Origin: an uncultured Polaribacter sp.
Lineage (GTDB): Bacteria > Bacteroidota > Bacteroidia > Flavobacteriales > Flavobacteriaceae
Assembly: GCA_913020555.1 (NCBI GenBank)
Contig: CAJWAC010000004.1
Coordinates: 1-57,367 of the forward strand
Length of the DNA: 57,367 bases
Direction: 5' to 3'
Below the pieces are notes generated by a model, which was not told the origin of the DNA, did no database searches, and saw nothing but the letters and a program-made list of their open reading frames with translations. This document shows, one piece after another, positions 16,183 to 26,187 of the stretch (positions are counted from its first letter, which is position 1; the number at the start of each line of letters is the position of its first letter). The translations under genes were made by a program, and so were the position numbers.

Positions 16183-17688
16183 CTAAGGCATTTGTAAAGT
16201 TGGTGAAAAATTTGTGGGATAATTACCTGCTTTCGCAAAATTTCCTGACTCTCCAAAATTTGAACCGTACGTTTTATCTATAGCTTCTAGAAAAGCATTT
16301 GCCATATAGGCATATCCTCTAGCCGTTAAATGTATACCATCTAAACTTACCAATCCTCCAAAAACTAAATCTGCATTTAAAAAGTATTCATCAAAGGCAA
16401 TACCTGTCGATGCAGCATCAATTAAAATTTGATTTACATCTACATAAGCTAAGCCTTTTGCAGCTGCTACAGACTCTATCGTGCTATTATAAGCATCTAC
16501 AGCCACTTTAATCTCTTGTTGCTCTTCAAAAGTTAACACACTATAATCTAATAGCGGAGTTGCTGTTCCTGCCCCTGAAGGCAAAATGGAAGCCGTTGGC
16601 AAAGTTATTAAATCTGTTTCCTTAGTTTGTCTAAATTGTGGAATCCCAGCAAAAGCGGGGTTAATAGCACCTAAATCTGTTAAGTATTCATCCACCATAA
16701 CCACAGCATTATTCCCCTCAGTAAAATTAATTGTTCTTCTGTCTAATTCTTCTTGAGTAAAGAGACCTGTTCCAGCAAGTGCTTGAAATGCTGCTTGTAA
16801 ACCTCCGTTATACGCGGCATAACCGGCATTTAATTGAGCTGCTGTTGCGGCATCTAAAGGAACTGGATTGTATGAAACAGCTGTAAAATAGGGCAAGTTA
16901 TTAACATATGGAGTATTTGTAACAGCCCCCTTAGCGCCATTTGCTGTTAAGCCATCTATAATGGTGTTAAAAGTTACTGCGAATTCAGCAGGAGGCGTAA
17001 TAGCACTTCTGCTTGCGTCTCCTCCCTGAGTAGCATATCCTAAAACATCATTTCCTCCGATTAAATCAGCAGTAAAAAAGGTAGGATTTTGAGCTACCGC
17101 CAATTCTAAGATGGTAACATCAGGTGTACCTCCAGTCATACGAACTGCATATGCATTGGCACCTGCTCCTAAATTTGCAATATTACCGAAGCCAGGAGTT
17201 ATAAAATCTGCACTTTGTGCACCAGGTACTCCAAGATTGTTAAAGGGTCCTGTTGGATTATTTAATACAATATCTGTAGTAACTGTTACAGGCCCAATAA
17301 CCGCTTCCAATGGTACAGGTCCAGCTCCTCCAAAAACCAATCTAGGCGCGCTTATACGGTTGCCATTTAAAGCTAATCCACCATAATTATCACTTACCAT
17401 AGGTTGTATAAAATCACCACCTCCTGCATTCGCGAATTTTTTTGAAAGTATATTTGGAAATGAATTTTCTTGTGCTGCAATAAAAAGACCGTTATCAGTA
17501 ATACCAGCAGTAAAAGAAGGCCCAATCGCAACATAATTAGAAAAATCAGCACTTCCTGACGTTGCTGCTGGAAGAATAACTTCTGGCTCTACAATTTCAT
17601 CTAACTTATTATCATAATCACAAGAGACAAAACCTATTGCAATTAATAATAAGCATATTATGTTTTTTATATTTTTAAAATTCTTCAT
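16183..17688 (-). CDS. SGNH/GDSL-type lipoprotein hydrolase
   Basis: 501 residues with a lipoprotein signal (FVSC, Cys23). Block I is GPSFTAG (residues 56-62, nucleophile Ser58), block III is IGGNDVLG at ~211-218, and block V is DGIH at 450-453 (catalytic Asp and His). A large low-complexity insertion rich in Ala, Gly and Pro lies between the blocks. It is expected to be an outer-membrane-anchored esterase or acylhydrolase. It starts 12 nt after the stop of a TonB receptor gene and probably works with it, perhaps releasing acyl groups from an imported substrate (inference). Confidence 0.87.
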   Translation of the reverse strand: MKNFKNIKNIICLLLIAIGFVSCDYDNKLDEIVEPEVILPAATSGSADFSNYVAIGPSFTAGITDNGLFIAAQENSFPNILSKKFANAGGGDFIQPMVSDNYGGLALNGNRISAPRLVFGGAGPVPLEAVIGPVTVTTDIVLNNPTGPFNNLGVPGAQSADFITPGFGNIANLGAGANAYAVRMTGGTPDVTILELAVAQNPTFFTADLIGGNDVLGYATQGGDASRSAITPPAEFAVTFNTIIDGLTANGAKGAVTNTPYVNNLPYFTAVSYNPVPLDAATAAQLNAGYAAYNGGLQAAFQALAGTGLFTQEELDRRTINFTEGNNAVVMVDEYLTDLGAINPAFAGIPQFRQTKETDLITLPTASILPSGAGTATPLLDYSVLTFEEQQEIKVAVDAYNSTIESVAAAKGLAYVDVNQILIDAASTGIAFDEYFLNADLVFGGLVSLDGIHLTARGYAYMANAFLEAIDKTYGSNFGESGNFAKAGNYPTNFSPTLQMP

Positions 17689-17700
17689 AATTCTATATTT

Positions 17701-20412
17701 TTAATTATTAATTGTCCATGAAATATAATATTGAGAACCAATTGCACCTACACCAGGAGCACTTAAATACTCTTGCCCTCCTAAGTTAGCTCCTCCTATT
17801 TTAAATACAGATTTAATACTTGGAACGCCATAGTTAATTTGAGCGTCTAAAACAGTTCTTGCCTTAATTGTACCATCTACAAAAGTAGACTGCCAAAGGT
17901 ATTCATCTTGCCATCTGGCATTAATATTGAAACCAAAGTTTTTGAATAAATTTGTTTTTCCAAATTGTAATTTTACCTTATGCTCTGGGGTGTTAAATCC
18001 AGCTTCAAAATCTGGATCAGAAGCCTGATCAAAATCAAATTTAGCATAAGTATAATTTAACCCCAAATTAAATCCATTAAAAATCTTTGTATTTAAACCA
18101 ATTGCTGCCCCGTAAGAACTAATGTCTGCTGCAGAGTTTGTATACAGTTGAAAAACTCTAGAATTACCCGCTGCATTAAATGCAATTACATTTTTATTAG
18201 CTATAAAGTCTTCATATTGATTGTAGTAAGCACTTAAATCTAAAGTGATTCGTTGAGAATTTTCAAATAGTAAACCCCTATACCCCACTTCAAAAGCGGT
18301 AACTTTTTCTGGCGTTACAAAATCTACATCTGCTTTTACAGTTCCTCCACTTGCTAGTGTGAAAGAATTTTCATAAGCATCTCTACCTGTTATTACGGAA
18401 CCATCTGCAAGAGTTAAACTATATCTGTCTTGGTTTTCTTCAACACCACCCACTAAAATTGCACTTCCTACATCTAAACCAATATATTGATCTTGTGTTG
18501 TTGGATTTCTAAACCCTGTTTGAAAAGAAGCTCTAAAGTTTTGATTTTTATTTTCTCCTGCTGCATATGCTAAAGAAACTCTTGGTGAAAAATTACCATC
18601 AAAGTTTTGTGCTTTATCATAACGAAGAGATGCCGTTACTTTTAAACGATCTTCATCAAGAAAACTTTTTTGAGCTTGAGAATATATACCATATTCGTTA
18701 TAATTGATAGGCCCATCTGCATCTGTAAATATATTTCCAAAAGAATTTAAAGAATATTTTCTGTATGATGCCCCAACTTGAATTTCTGCAAAATCGATTA
18801 TATCTCTAAAATTATAATTTGCGTCTCCATGGTACAGTTTTGTTTCGTCTCTAAACTTAGCTCCTGTTAATAAGTTTGGATCTGAAGTAATTTTATCAAA
18901 AGCTTCGTTGAATTCAGAAGATCCGGGTAGATATCTTCCTGCTTCTGCCGTTTGTCTTGCTGCTGCATGGGCTTGATCTGAGTTTGCACCACTTAATGTT
19001 GCTGTAACGTACGCTCCTGCATATTCACCAAACCATGTGTTATCGTCTTTCCATGTTCTGTTTATATTTAATGCTGCAAATAAAGTATTGTATGAATCTC
19101 CTGCATTTTCAGCGGTTACATATCCTCTTACAAAAAAGTTTTTCCCTTTAACCTCTAATTTATGTTGATGTAAGAAAAAGTTTTGAATGCTATATTTTTG
19201 ACCTCCCAAATATTGTGTATCCCCTGTACCTAATTTAGAATTCCAAATAACTTCTAAACGATCATCTCCAAATGGACGGTAGTTTAGAGAACCACCAAAC
19301 TTTACACTGGTAACTCCATAATCCATCAAATGTCTTTCTTCATATCCTGTTCTACTTACACTTTCATTAGGCAAAAGTGAAGATGATCCAACAGGAAGAA
19401 TCCCCAAGGCTTCTAATGATTGACCAACGCCAATTAAATTTGCTGAAACCACATCTCCAAATACATTTACACCATTATAGTTTCTATCAGATTCTCTTGA
19501 TCCAGCAGCTAATTCTCCTCCTACAGTGTTTCTATAATCTGTAGCAAACCAATCTGTACCTTTTAAAACAGCAAGAGTCGCTTTGGCAGCAAATTTCTCA
19601 GAGAAGGCGTATGCCATTCTAATATTAAAATCGGTAAACTGATTATCACCTCCAGCATCTTGACTCGTAATACCTCCTTTTAAAGAAATACTTATACCCT
19701 GATCATCAAAAGGATTTTTACTTGTCATAAACATAATTCCGTTAAATGCATTTGCTCCGTAAAGTGCAGAAGATGCTCCTGGTAACAACTCTACTGTTTT
19801 TACATCTAATTCGGACATCCCTAATAAGTTCCCTATAGCAAAATTTAATGCTGGTGAGGAATTATCCATACCATCTACCAATTGCATAAAACGAGTATTT
19901 GCAAATGTTGCGAAACCACGTGTATTCACTGATTTGAACGTTAAACTATTAGTGTTTATATCAACTCCCTTTAAATTTTCTAAACCGTCATAAAATGAAG
20001 GAGAAGAGGTGTTTTTAATAGCTCTTGAATCCATCCTTTCAATAGTTACAGGAGACTCCATGACACGTTCTGGTGTTCTAGATGCAGAAACAACGATTTC
20101 ATCTAAGGAGGTTGCATTTTCTGTTAAAGCAACTTCTATTTTTTCGTTATTTTTGGTAATCTCTACCTTTGCTGTTTGAAAGCCCAACATCGTTATTTCT
20201 AAAGTAAATGGAGGGTTATCGGTTACTTTAAGCACAAAGTTACCATCAAAATCGGTACTTGTTCCAACAAGTTTTCTGGAAACTTTAATGTTTGCTCCAG
20301 GCAGTGTTTCCCCTGTTTTCGCATCCTTAACTGTACCTGTTACAGTAGTTTGCGCGACCATTGCGACACTACTTAAAGCTACAAATGCGATAAATAAAAT
20401 CTTTTTTATCAT
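17701..20412 (-). CDS. TonB-dependent receptor with carboxypeptidase-regulatory-like domain
   Basis: 903 residues with a signal peptide (MIKKILFIAFVALSSVAMVAQ). The regulatory-like domain covers ~22-105 (TVTGTVKDAKTGETLPGANIKV... FTLEITMLGFQTAKVEI), followed by a TonB-box-like segment (LDEIVVSASRTPERVMESPVTIERMD), a plug (~120-250, FGLPGASSALYGANAFNGIMFM-like VELLPGASSALYG) and a 22-strand-type barrel ending in YYISWTINN. It is an energised importer of an unknown ligand, partnered here with an SGNH lipoprotein rather than a SusD. Upstream, minus-strand TGTAATTTGCA (20438-20448) is a possible relaxed -7 element. Confidence 0.92.
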   Translation of the reverse strand: MIKKILFIAFVALSSVAMVAQTTVTGTVKDAKTGETLPGANIKVSRKLVGTSTDFDGNFVLKVTDNPPFTLEITMLGFQTAKVEITKNNEKIEVALTENATSLDEIVVSASRTPERVMESPVTIERMDSRAIKNTSSPSFYDGLENLKGVDINTNSLTFKSVNTRGFATFANTRFMQLVDGMDNSSPALNFAIGNLLGMSELDVKTVELLPGASSALYGANAFNGIMFMTSKNPFDDQGISISLKGGITSQDAGGDNQFTDFNIRMAYAFSEKFAAKATLAVLKGTDWFATDYRNTVGGELAAGSRESDRNYNGVNVFGDVVSANLIGVGQSLEALGILPVGSSSLLPNESVSRTGYEERHLMDYGVTSVKFGGSLNYRPFGDDRLEVIWNSKLGTGDTQYLGGQKYSIQNFFLHQHKLEVKGKNFFVRGYVTAENAGDSYNTLFAALNINRTWKDDNTWFGEYAGAYVTATLSGANSDQAHAAARQTAEAGRYLPGSSEFNEAFDKITSDPNLLTGAKFRDETKLYHGDANYNFRDIIDFAEIQVGASYRKYSLNSFGNIFTDADGPINYNEYGIYSQAQKSFLDEDRLKVTASLRYDKAQNFDGNFSPRVSLAYAAGENKNQNFRASFQTGFRNPTTQDQYIGLDVGSAILVGGVEENQDRYSLTLADGSVITGRDAYENSFTLASGGTVKADVDFVTPEKVTAFEVGYRGLLFENSQRITLDLSAYYNQYEDFIANKNVIAFNAAGNSRVFQLYTNSAADISSYGAAIGLNTKIFNGFNLGLNYTYAKFDFDQASDPDFEAGFNTPEHKVKLQFGKTNLFKNFGFNINARWQDEYLWQSTFVDGTIKARTVLDAQINYGVPSIKSVFKIGGANLGGQEYLSAPGVGAIGSQYYISWTINN

Positions 20413-20573
20413 AATTTGAATTATTTGTTAACTGAAATGCAAATTACAATTTTTTTTGATTTTACGAATAAATCATTCAATTTTTTATCATTTTAATAAA
20501 TTCACTTGAAATTAATTATGAAATAAACACATTAAAACCTTTTTAAAATAATCGTTTTAAACTCTCTTTATCG

Positions 20574-20581
20574 TACATTTG
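20574..20581 (+). promoter_or_regulatory. -7 element TACATTTG of ribF
   Basis: Exact TAnnTTTG match, predicting a start near 20584 and a ~14-nt leader to the GTG at 20598. Confidence 0.6.
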
Positions 20582-20597
20582 TAGGGTAAAATAAAGG

Positions 20598-21533
20598 GTG
20601 TTGAAATCAGTAAATAATATCTCAAACTTTTCATCAAAAGAACAAACTTTTGTGACCATTGGTACTTTTGACGGCGTACATTTTGGACATCAAAAAATTA
20701 TTGAAAGGTTAGTTTTTGAAGCTAAAAGAGCTAAAAAAAAATCTGTTTTACTCACTTTTTTCCCTCATCCAAGAATGGTACTGCAAAAGGATGCCTCTAT
20801 TGAACTGATTAATACTATTGACGAACGCGCCTCTTTATTAGAAAAAACTGGTTTAGATTATCTTATTATTCATCCTTTTAGCAAAGCTTTTTCTCGAACT
20901 TCTGCATTTGAATTTGTTAGAGATATCTTAGTAAATCAACTCAATATTTCGAAATTGATTATAGGGTATGATCATCATTTTGGAAAAAATAGAGAAGGTA
21001 ATATTACACAATTAACAGAGTATAGCCATTTATACGATTTTAATGTTGAGGAAATTCCTGCCCAAGATATAGATGATGTTTCTGTGAGTTCTACAAAAAT
21101 CAGAAAAGCACTACATCTTGGAAATTTAAAAACTGCCAACAATTATTTAGGTTATAATTTTATGTTATGTGGCACTGTAGTAAATGGTAAAAAATTAGGT
21201 GAAAAAATTGGTTATCCCACAGCAAATATTAATGTAAAGGAAGGTTATAAATTAATTCCAAAAACGGGGGTTTATGTTGTGCAAACAAAAATTCAAAATG
21301 AAACTGTTTTTGGAATGATGAATATTGGAAACAGACCTACCGTAAATGGGAATCATCAAACTATTGAAGTACATTTCTTTGATTTTAATAAAGACTTATA
21401 TGGCAAAAAGTTAACAATTGAACTAATATATTTTCTGCGTGACGAGAAAAAATTCGGCTCTATCGATTTATTGACTCATCAGCTTAAAAAAGATGAAAAA
21501 ACAGCAAGAGTTTATATAGAAAACAATCTCTAA
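20598..21533 (+). CDS. ribF: Bifunctional riboflavin kinase / FAD synthetase
   Basis: 311 residues, normal RibF length. The N-terminal nucleotidyltransferase domain (1-~180) has GTFDGVHFGHQKII (HxGH) and SSTKIRKAL; the C-terminal flavokinase domain has GEKIGYPTANI and NIGNRPT. It converts riboflavin to FMN and then FAD. The start is GTG at 20598 or TTG at 20601; both are in frame and there is no nearby ATG, so a non-ATG start is almost certain. It is followed by serS, which has its own promoter. Confidence 0.95.
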   Translation: MLKSVNNISNFSSKEQTFVTIGTFDGVHFGHQKIIERLVFEAKRAKKKSVLLTFFPHPRMVLQKDASIELINTIDERASLLEKTGLDYLIIHPFSKAFSRTSAFEFVRDILVNQLNISKLIIGYDHHFGKNREGNITQLTEYSHLYDFNVEEIPAQDIDDVSVSSTKIRKALHLGNLKTANNYLGYNFMLCGTVVNGKKLGEKIGYPTANINVKEGYKLIPKTGVYVVQTKIQNETVFGMMNIGNRPTVNGNHQTIEVHFFDFNKDLYGKKLTIELIYFLRDEKKFGSIDLLTHQLKKDEKTARVYIENNL

Positions 21534-21540
21534 AACTACA

Positions 21541-21571
21541 TTGCCAAATTCTTAATCTTCCTGTATATTTG
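21541..21571 (+). promoter_or_regulatory. Promoter of serS (TTG / TATATTTG)
   Basis: TTG at 21541-21543 and TATATTTG at 21564-21571 are 20 bp apart, consensus spacing. The leader would be ~20 nt. Confidence 0.75.
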
Positions 21572-21593
21572 CAGCTTATAAAACATCTTGAAA

Positions 21594-22868
21594 ATGTTAC
21601 AGGTACAAATTATTAGAGAAAAAAAAGATGAAGTTTTAGCAGGTTTAGCAAAACGAAATTTCAGTAATGCTGAAACTATTATTGATAAAATTTTAACGGC
21701 TGACGAAAACAGAAGAGCAACTCAAGTTGAACTTGATAAAACCTTAGCTGAGTCTAATAAATTATCTAAAGAAATTGGAAACTTATACAAAACAGGGCAA
21801 GCTCAAAAAGCAAATATTTTAAAAGAAAAAACAGGACAATTAAAAGAAATTTCTAAAGTATTATCTGAAAAACTAACAACGTTTGCAGATGATTTACAAT
21901 CTCTTTTATATCAAATACCTAATGTACCGCATATTTCTGTAAAAGCAGGTACATCAGAAACAGATAACGAAAATATTTTTAGTGAAGGTGTTATTCCTAA
22001 TTTAGGCAAAGGTGCGTTGCCTCATTGGGAATTAGCTAAAAAATACGATATTATAGATTTTGAACTAGGGAATAAAATTTCTGGTGCTGGTTTTCCTGTA
22101 TACAAAGGAAAAGGTGCAAGACTGCAACGTGCTTTAATCAATTACTTTTTAGATAAAAATATAGAAGCTGGTTATCAAGAAGTACAAGTGCCACATTTAG
22201 TAAATACTGAATCTGCAACTGCAACTGGGCAATTACCAGACAAAGATGGCCAAATGTATCATGCAGGTGTAGATGATTTGTACTTAATACCAACTGCAGA
22301 AGTGCCAATTACAAATATGTTTCGTGGTAACTTAATGCAAGAGACAGAATTCCCAATTTGTGTAACTGGTTATACTCCTTGTTTTAGAAGAGAAGCAGGA
22401 AGTTATGGAGCCCACGTTCGTGGTTTAAATAGATTACATCAATTTGATAAAGTAGAAATTGTAAGAATAGAACACCCTAATAATTCATACCAAGCTTTAG
22501 ACGGAATGGTAGAACACATCAAGAATATTTTAAGAGAATTAAAATTACCTTATAGAATTTTACGTTTGTGTGGAGGAGATACTGGTTTTACAGCTGCGTT
22601 AACTTTCGATTTTGAACTATTTTCAACAGCTCAAGACAGGTGGTTAGAAATTAGTTCTGCTTCTAATTTTGAAACTTTTCAAGCAAATAGATTAAAACTA
22701 AGATTTAAAAATAAAGAAGGAAAAAGTGAATTAGCACACACCTTAAACGGAAGTTCTTTGGCTTTGCCTCGCGTTTTAGCTGGAATATTAGAAAATTATC
22801 AAACTGAAAATGGAATTCAAGTTCCGGAAGTCTTGATTCCTTATACTGGTTTTGATATAATTGATTAA
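21594..22868 (+). CDS. serS: Serine--tRNA ligase
   Basis: 424 residues. An N-terminal coiled-coil arm (~25-105) for tRNA(Ser) binding is followed by a class II aminoacyl-tRNA synthetase core: motif 2 CFRREAGSYGAHVRGLNRLHQF and motif 3 near GSSLALPRVLAGILENYQ. It charges tRNA(Ser) with serine. ATG at 21594 (MLQVQIIREKKDE) matches the family start; the TTG two codons earlier is not needed. Single gene transcript likely. Confidence 0.97.
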   Translation: MLQVQIIREKKDEVLAGLAKRNFSNAETIIDKILTADENRRATQVELDKTLAESNKLSKEIGNLYKTGQAQKANILKEKTGQLKEISKVLSEKLTTFADDLQSLLYQIPNVPHISVKAGTSETDNENIFSEGVIPNLGKGALPHWELAKKYDIIDFELGNKISGAGFPVYKGKGARLQRALINYFLDKNIEAGYQEVQVPHLVNTESATATGQLPDKDGQMYHAGVDDLYLIPTAEVPITNMFRGNLMQETEFPICVTGYTPCFRREAGSYGAHVRGLNRLHQFDKVEIVRIEHPNNSYQALDGMVEHIKNILRELKLPYRILRLCGGDTGFTAALTFDFELFSTAQDRWLEISSASNFETFQANRLKLRFKNKEGKSELAHTLNGSSLALPRVLAGILENYQTENGIQVPEVLIPYTGFDIID

Positions 22869-22893
22869 AGTATAATAGAACATCTAATGCAAA

Positions 22894-23037
22894 TTAATTT
22901 GCAATAACCGCAACCATTAATCTTTTATATTTGTTCATCTCTAAAAGTGAATTTAAATAAGCACTAATTTGCCCATTGCTCATAAACATAATAGAGTTTT
23001 GTTTTGCCTGTTCGTATTTGTTGGTTAAGTCTTTCAT
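22894..23037 (-). CDS. Small 47-residue protein of unknown function
   Basis: Minus-strand ORF with ATG at 23035-23037 and TAA at 22894-22896, encoding 47 residues beginning MKDLTNKYEQAKQNS and ending KRLMVAVIAN. It is hydrophilic in its first half, with no membrane segment, and looks helical (ISAYLNSLLEMNKYKR). Amino acid composition is protein-like and it fills an otherwise empty gap between serS and the TPR gene, so it is probably real. I do not know its function. No exact -7 element is visible upstream. Confidence 0.6.
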   Translation of the reverse strand: MKDLTNKYEQAKQNSIMFMSNGQISAYLNSLLEMNKYKRLMVAVIAN

Positions 23038-23146
23038 AATCTTATTTTAATTAGTTATTTATAGTATAGACAACTTTCGTGCCAAAATGTTACAAGATTT
23101 CTTTAAAATAAGATTGGTTTAATAAAAATTTAACATTTATGTTAAG

Positions 23147-23154
23147 TATCTTTG
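23147..23154 (+). promoter_or_regulatory. -7 element TATCTTTG of the TPR gene
   Basis: Exact TAnnTTTG match ending 7 nt before the ATG at 23162; the leader would be only ~5 nt. Confidence 0.6.
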
Positions 23155-23161
23155 GTTTAAG

Positions 23162-24982
23162 ATGAAAAAAATTGTTGCACTTTTTTTACTTTCAATTAGT
23201 ACTTTTTCCTTTAGCCAAGAAAAGGATCAAAGCGAATTTTTCATAGCAGAAAGCTACTACAGACAAGGGGAATATGAAAAAGCAACACAAATCTACAAGA
23301 AACTATATGACAAAAGCTCATTTAATACAACCTATTTAAATCGATTAATTTCTTGTTACCAACAAACAGATAAATTTTTGATCGCTGAAAATTTATTGAA
23401 AGAAAAAATAAACAAAAATCCTTCTCAAACCTATTTATATGTTTTTTTAGGCTATAATTTTGATAAGCAACAATTCCAAGAACTTGCAAAAAATAACTAC
23501 GATAAAGCAATTAATTCTTTAGATGAAAATGCTGCTTATGGAGGTATTATTGGACGCTTATTTAAAGATTATAATAAACTAGATTTAGCAATTACCACTT
23601 ACCAAAAATCGATGGAGAAAAACCCAAGCTCCAATTACAATTTTCAAATTGCACAGATTTATGGGGAAAAAGGTGACTTTAAACAAATGTTTGAATCTTA
23701 TATTAATTTGGTTGATAAAAACGCAAATTACCTTAATCTAATTCAGAGATATTCAAGTAAATATATTACTGATGATCCTGAAAATGAAACTAATATTTTA
23801 TTCAGAAAAACACTATTAAGAAAGTCTTTAAGCAATCCAAAAGAAGAATGGAATATTCTTTTAAGCTGGTTATTTGCACAACAAAAAGATTACAGTAAAG
23901 CATTGATTCAAGAGAAAGCACTTTATCAAAGAAATCCTATAAATTTATCCGAAATTATTAGTTTAGGAAAACTTGCTTACGAAAGTAAAGATTTTGAAGC
24001 TGCTCAGAAATGCTTTAATTTTATCAATGAAAAATCAAACTTAAAAGAAGAAAAAATTGAAGCTAATTTGTATTTAGTAAAAATTTTAATAGCAACAGAA
24101 AATCCAGAAACTGAAAACTTTTTCTTAGCACTTTTTAATAAATTTGGTAAAAATGCAGCCACTATAAAATTGCAAGTGACATATGCTGAATACCTAACTT
24201 TTAACAAAAACAAACCAGAACAAGCCACTATTGTTTTAGAAGAAGCATTAACATATGCAAAGTCAAAATTTGATAAAGGAAGAATAAAACTTAAATTGGG
24301 TGATGTATTGGTTTTTAGAGGTAAATTCAATAAAGCTTTAATTTATTTTTCTCAAATTCAAACCCAATTAAAAGGATCTGAATTAGCCCAGGAAGCACGT
24401 TTTAAAGTAGCCCAAACAAGCTATTATAAAGGAGATTTTACTTGGGCAAAAGTACAAGCCAAAGTTTTAAAAAGTTCTACTACACAATTAATTGCTAATG
24501 ATGCTGTAGATTTATTTCTAAAAATTACAGATAATGAACCTGTAGATTCCATTCCATCAGGACTAAAAGAGTTTGCTAGAGCCGAATTATTATTTTATCA
24601 AAATAAAACCGAAGAAGCTTTACAACAATTAGAAATATTATTAAACCCTAAAAAACAAGCTAAAGCTGATTTTTTTAATGGTGCAAAACCAGGAGAAGTA
24701 ATTTATGATGATGTTTTGTATTTGCAAGCAAAATTGTTCATAAAACAAGATAAATTTTTAGAAGCAATTGCAAGCTTAGAAAAAATTATAGCAGCAGACA
24801 ATCAGGGCTTTCTAACAGACGATATCTATTATATGATGGCTGAAACCTATAATAATCATCTTAAAAATACTGAAAAAGCACAAGAGTATTATCAGAAAAT
24901 AATTTTTGAATATTCATCAAGCATTTATTTAGTTGATGCTCGCAAAAAATACCGAAAATTAAGAGGAGATAAAGTTCAGTAA
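23162..24982 (+). CDS. Tetratricopeptide repeat protein, secreted
   Basis: 606 residues with a signal peptide (MKKIVALFLLSISTFSFSQ). Helical repeats of about 34 residues run through the whole chain, such as AESYYRQGEYEKATQIYKKLYD near the start and a C-terminal series (KPGEVIYDDVLYLQAKLFIKQDKFLEAIASLEK). The last repeats resemble those of BamD/CpoB-like periplasmic TPR proteins, which act as protein-protein scaffolds. First gene of a plus-strand run leading to DUF4286, rsmA, mgtE and the RluA-family gene; the link to these is only positional. Confidence 0.85.
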   Translation: MKKIVALFLLSISTFSFSQEKDQSEFFIAESYYRQGEYEKATQIYKKLYDKSSFNTTYLNRLISCYQQTDKFLIAENLLKEKINKNPSQTYLYVFLGYNFDKQQFQELAKNNYDKAINSLDENAAYGGIIGRLFKDYNKLDLAITTYQKSMEKNPSSNYNFQIAQIYGEKGDFKQMFESYINLVDKNANYLNLIQRYSSKYITDDPENETNILFRKTLLRKSLSNPKEEWNILLSWLFAQQKDYSKALIQEKALYQRNPINLSEIISLGKLAYESKDFEAAQKCFNFINEKSNLKEEKIEANLYLVKILIATENPETENFFLALFNKFGKNAATIKLQVTYAEYLTFNKNKPEQATIVLEEALTYAKSKFDKGRIKLKLGDVLVFRGKFNKALIYFSQIQTQLKGSELAQEARFKVAQTSYYKGDFTWAKVQAKVLKSSTTQLIANDAVDLFLKITDNEPVDSIPSGLKEFARAELLFYQNKTEEALQQLEILLNPKKQAKADFFNGAKPGEVIYDDVLYLQAKLFIKQDKFLEAIASLEKIIAADNQGFLTDDIYYMMAETYNNHLKNTEKAQEYYQKIIFEYSSSIYLVDARKKYRKLRGDKVQ

Positions 24983-25020
24983 TTTAACTCAGCTTTGTAA
25001 AAAATAATAATCATATAAAA

Positions 25021-25350
25021 ATGTATATATACAACGTAACTATAAATGTAGACGAAATAATTCATGCAGAATGGCTTATTTGGATGGAAACTCATATTTT
25101 AGACGTACTAAATACAGGTAAATTTATCTCGGCAAAATTTACAGAAGTTTTGGTTGAAGAAGATATGGGAGGCAAAACCTATTCCGTACAATACACTGCA
25201 AATAAAAAGGAAGATATCAATTTATATCAGAAAGAAGATGCAAGTAATTTGCAAGCTGAAGGTTTAAAAAGATTTGGTGATAAAATGCTTGCTTTTAGAA
25301 CAGAATTAAGATTAATCAAAGAGTTTTATCCAACCAACGTAAATAATTAA
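25021..25350 (+). CDS. DUF4286 family protein
   Basis: 109 residues, cytoplasmic. The sequence MYIYNVTINVDEIIHAEWLIWM and the ending FRTELRLIKEFYP match the small DUF4286 family of Bacteroidota, which is usually found next to rsmA, as here (34 nt upstream). A ferredoxin-like alpha/beta fold is plausible. Function unknown. Confidence 0.82.
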   Translation: MYIYNVTINVDEIIHAEWLIWMETHILDVLNTGKFISAKFTEVLVEEDMGGKTYSVQYTANKKEDINLYQKEDASNLQAEGLKRFGDKMLAFRTELRLIKEFYPTNVNN

Positions 25351-25383
25351 TACAAACTATTTTCATCTAAATAAGAGTAAAAC

Positions 25384-26187
25384 ATGTCTGTAAAAGCAAA
25401 AAAACATTTAGGTCAGCATTTTTTAACGGATGAAAATATTGCAAAGAAAATAGCGGATTCTTTAACCGAAAACGGATACAATCACGTTTTAGAAATTGGA
25501 CCAGGAATGGGAGTTTTAACAAAATACATTCTTCAAAAGAAACCAAAGGTTACTGTTTTTGAGCTAGATTCTGAATCTGTAATTTATTTAAAAGAGGTTT
25601 TCCCATTAGAACAAATTAATATCAATACCTCAAAAGAAAAGCTAACAATAATTGAAGGCGATTTTTTAAAGAAAAATATTTCTGATATTTTTCATGGAGA
25701 GCAAGTAGCCATTATTGGAAATTTTCCTTACAATATTTCAAGCCAAATTGTTTTTAAAGCAATAGAAAATAGAGAAATCGTACCAGAGTTTTCTGGGATG
25801 TTTCAAAAAGAAGTTGCCAAACGAATTGCAGAAAAAGAAGGTTCTAAAGTATACGGAATCTTGTCGGTTTTAACCCAAGCTTTTTTTGATGTTGAGTATT
25901 TATTTACCGTACCTCCATCAGTTTTTAATCCACCTCCAAAAGTAGATTCTGGAGTTATTAGACTTATTAGAAAAGAAAACTACACACTTCCTGTAGATGA
26001 AAAATTGTTTTTTAGAGTTGTAAAAACAGCTTTTAATCAACGTAGAAAAATGCTACGCTCTAGCTTAAAATCTTTCAAACTTTCGGATACTTTAAAAGAA
26101 GACCCTATATTTGCCAAAAGACCTGAACAATTATCGGTTTCAGCTTTCATTTCACTCACGCAAAAAATAGCTCAAAATGGCATTTGA
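25384..26187 (+). CDS. rsmA: 16S rRNA (adenine1518/1519-N6)-dimethyltransferase
   Basis: 267 residues. SAM-dependent enzyme that dimethylates two adjacent adenines in the 3' hairpin of 16S rRNA, also known as KsgA. Motifs: [18 protein letters not shown] at the N-terminus, the SAM-binding [12 protein letters not shown], and the catalytic NFPYNIS (NxPY motif IV, in the N-F-P-Y form). The C-terminal half carries [12 protein letters not shown]. The end overlaps mgtE by 11 nt, suggesting translational coupling. Confidence 0.96.
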   Translation: MSVKAKKHLGQHFLTDENIAKKIADSLTENGYNHVLEIGPGMGVLTKYILQKKPKVTVFELDSESVIYLKEVFPLEQININTSKEKLTIIEGDFLKKNISDIFHGEQVAIIGNFPYNISSQIVFKAIENREIVPEFSGMFQKEVAKRIAEKEGSKVYGILSVLTQAFFDVEYLFTVPPSVFNPPPKVDSGVIRLIRKENYTLPVDEKLFFRVVKTAFNQRRKMLRSSLKSFKLSDTLKEDPIFAKRPEQLSVSAFISLTQKIAQNGI

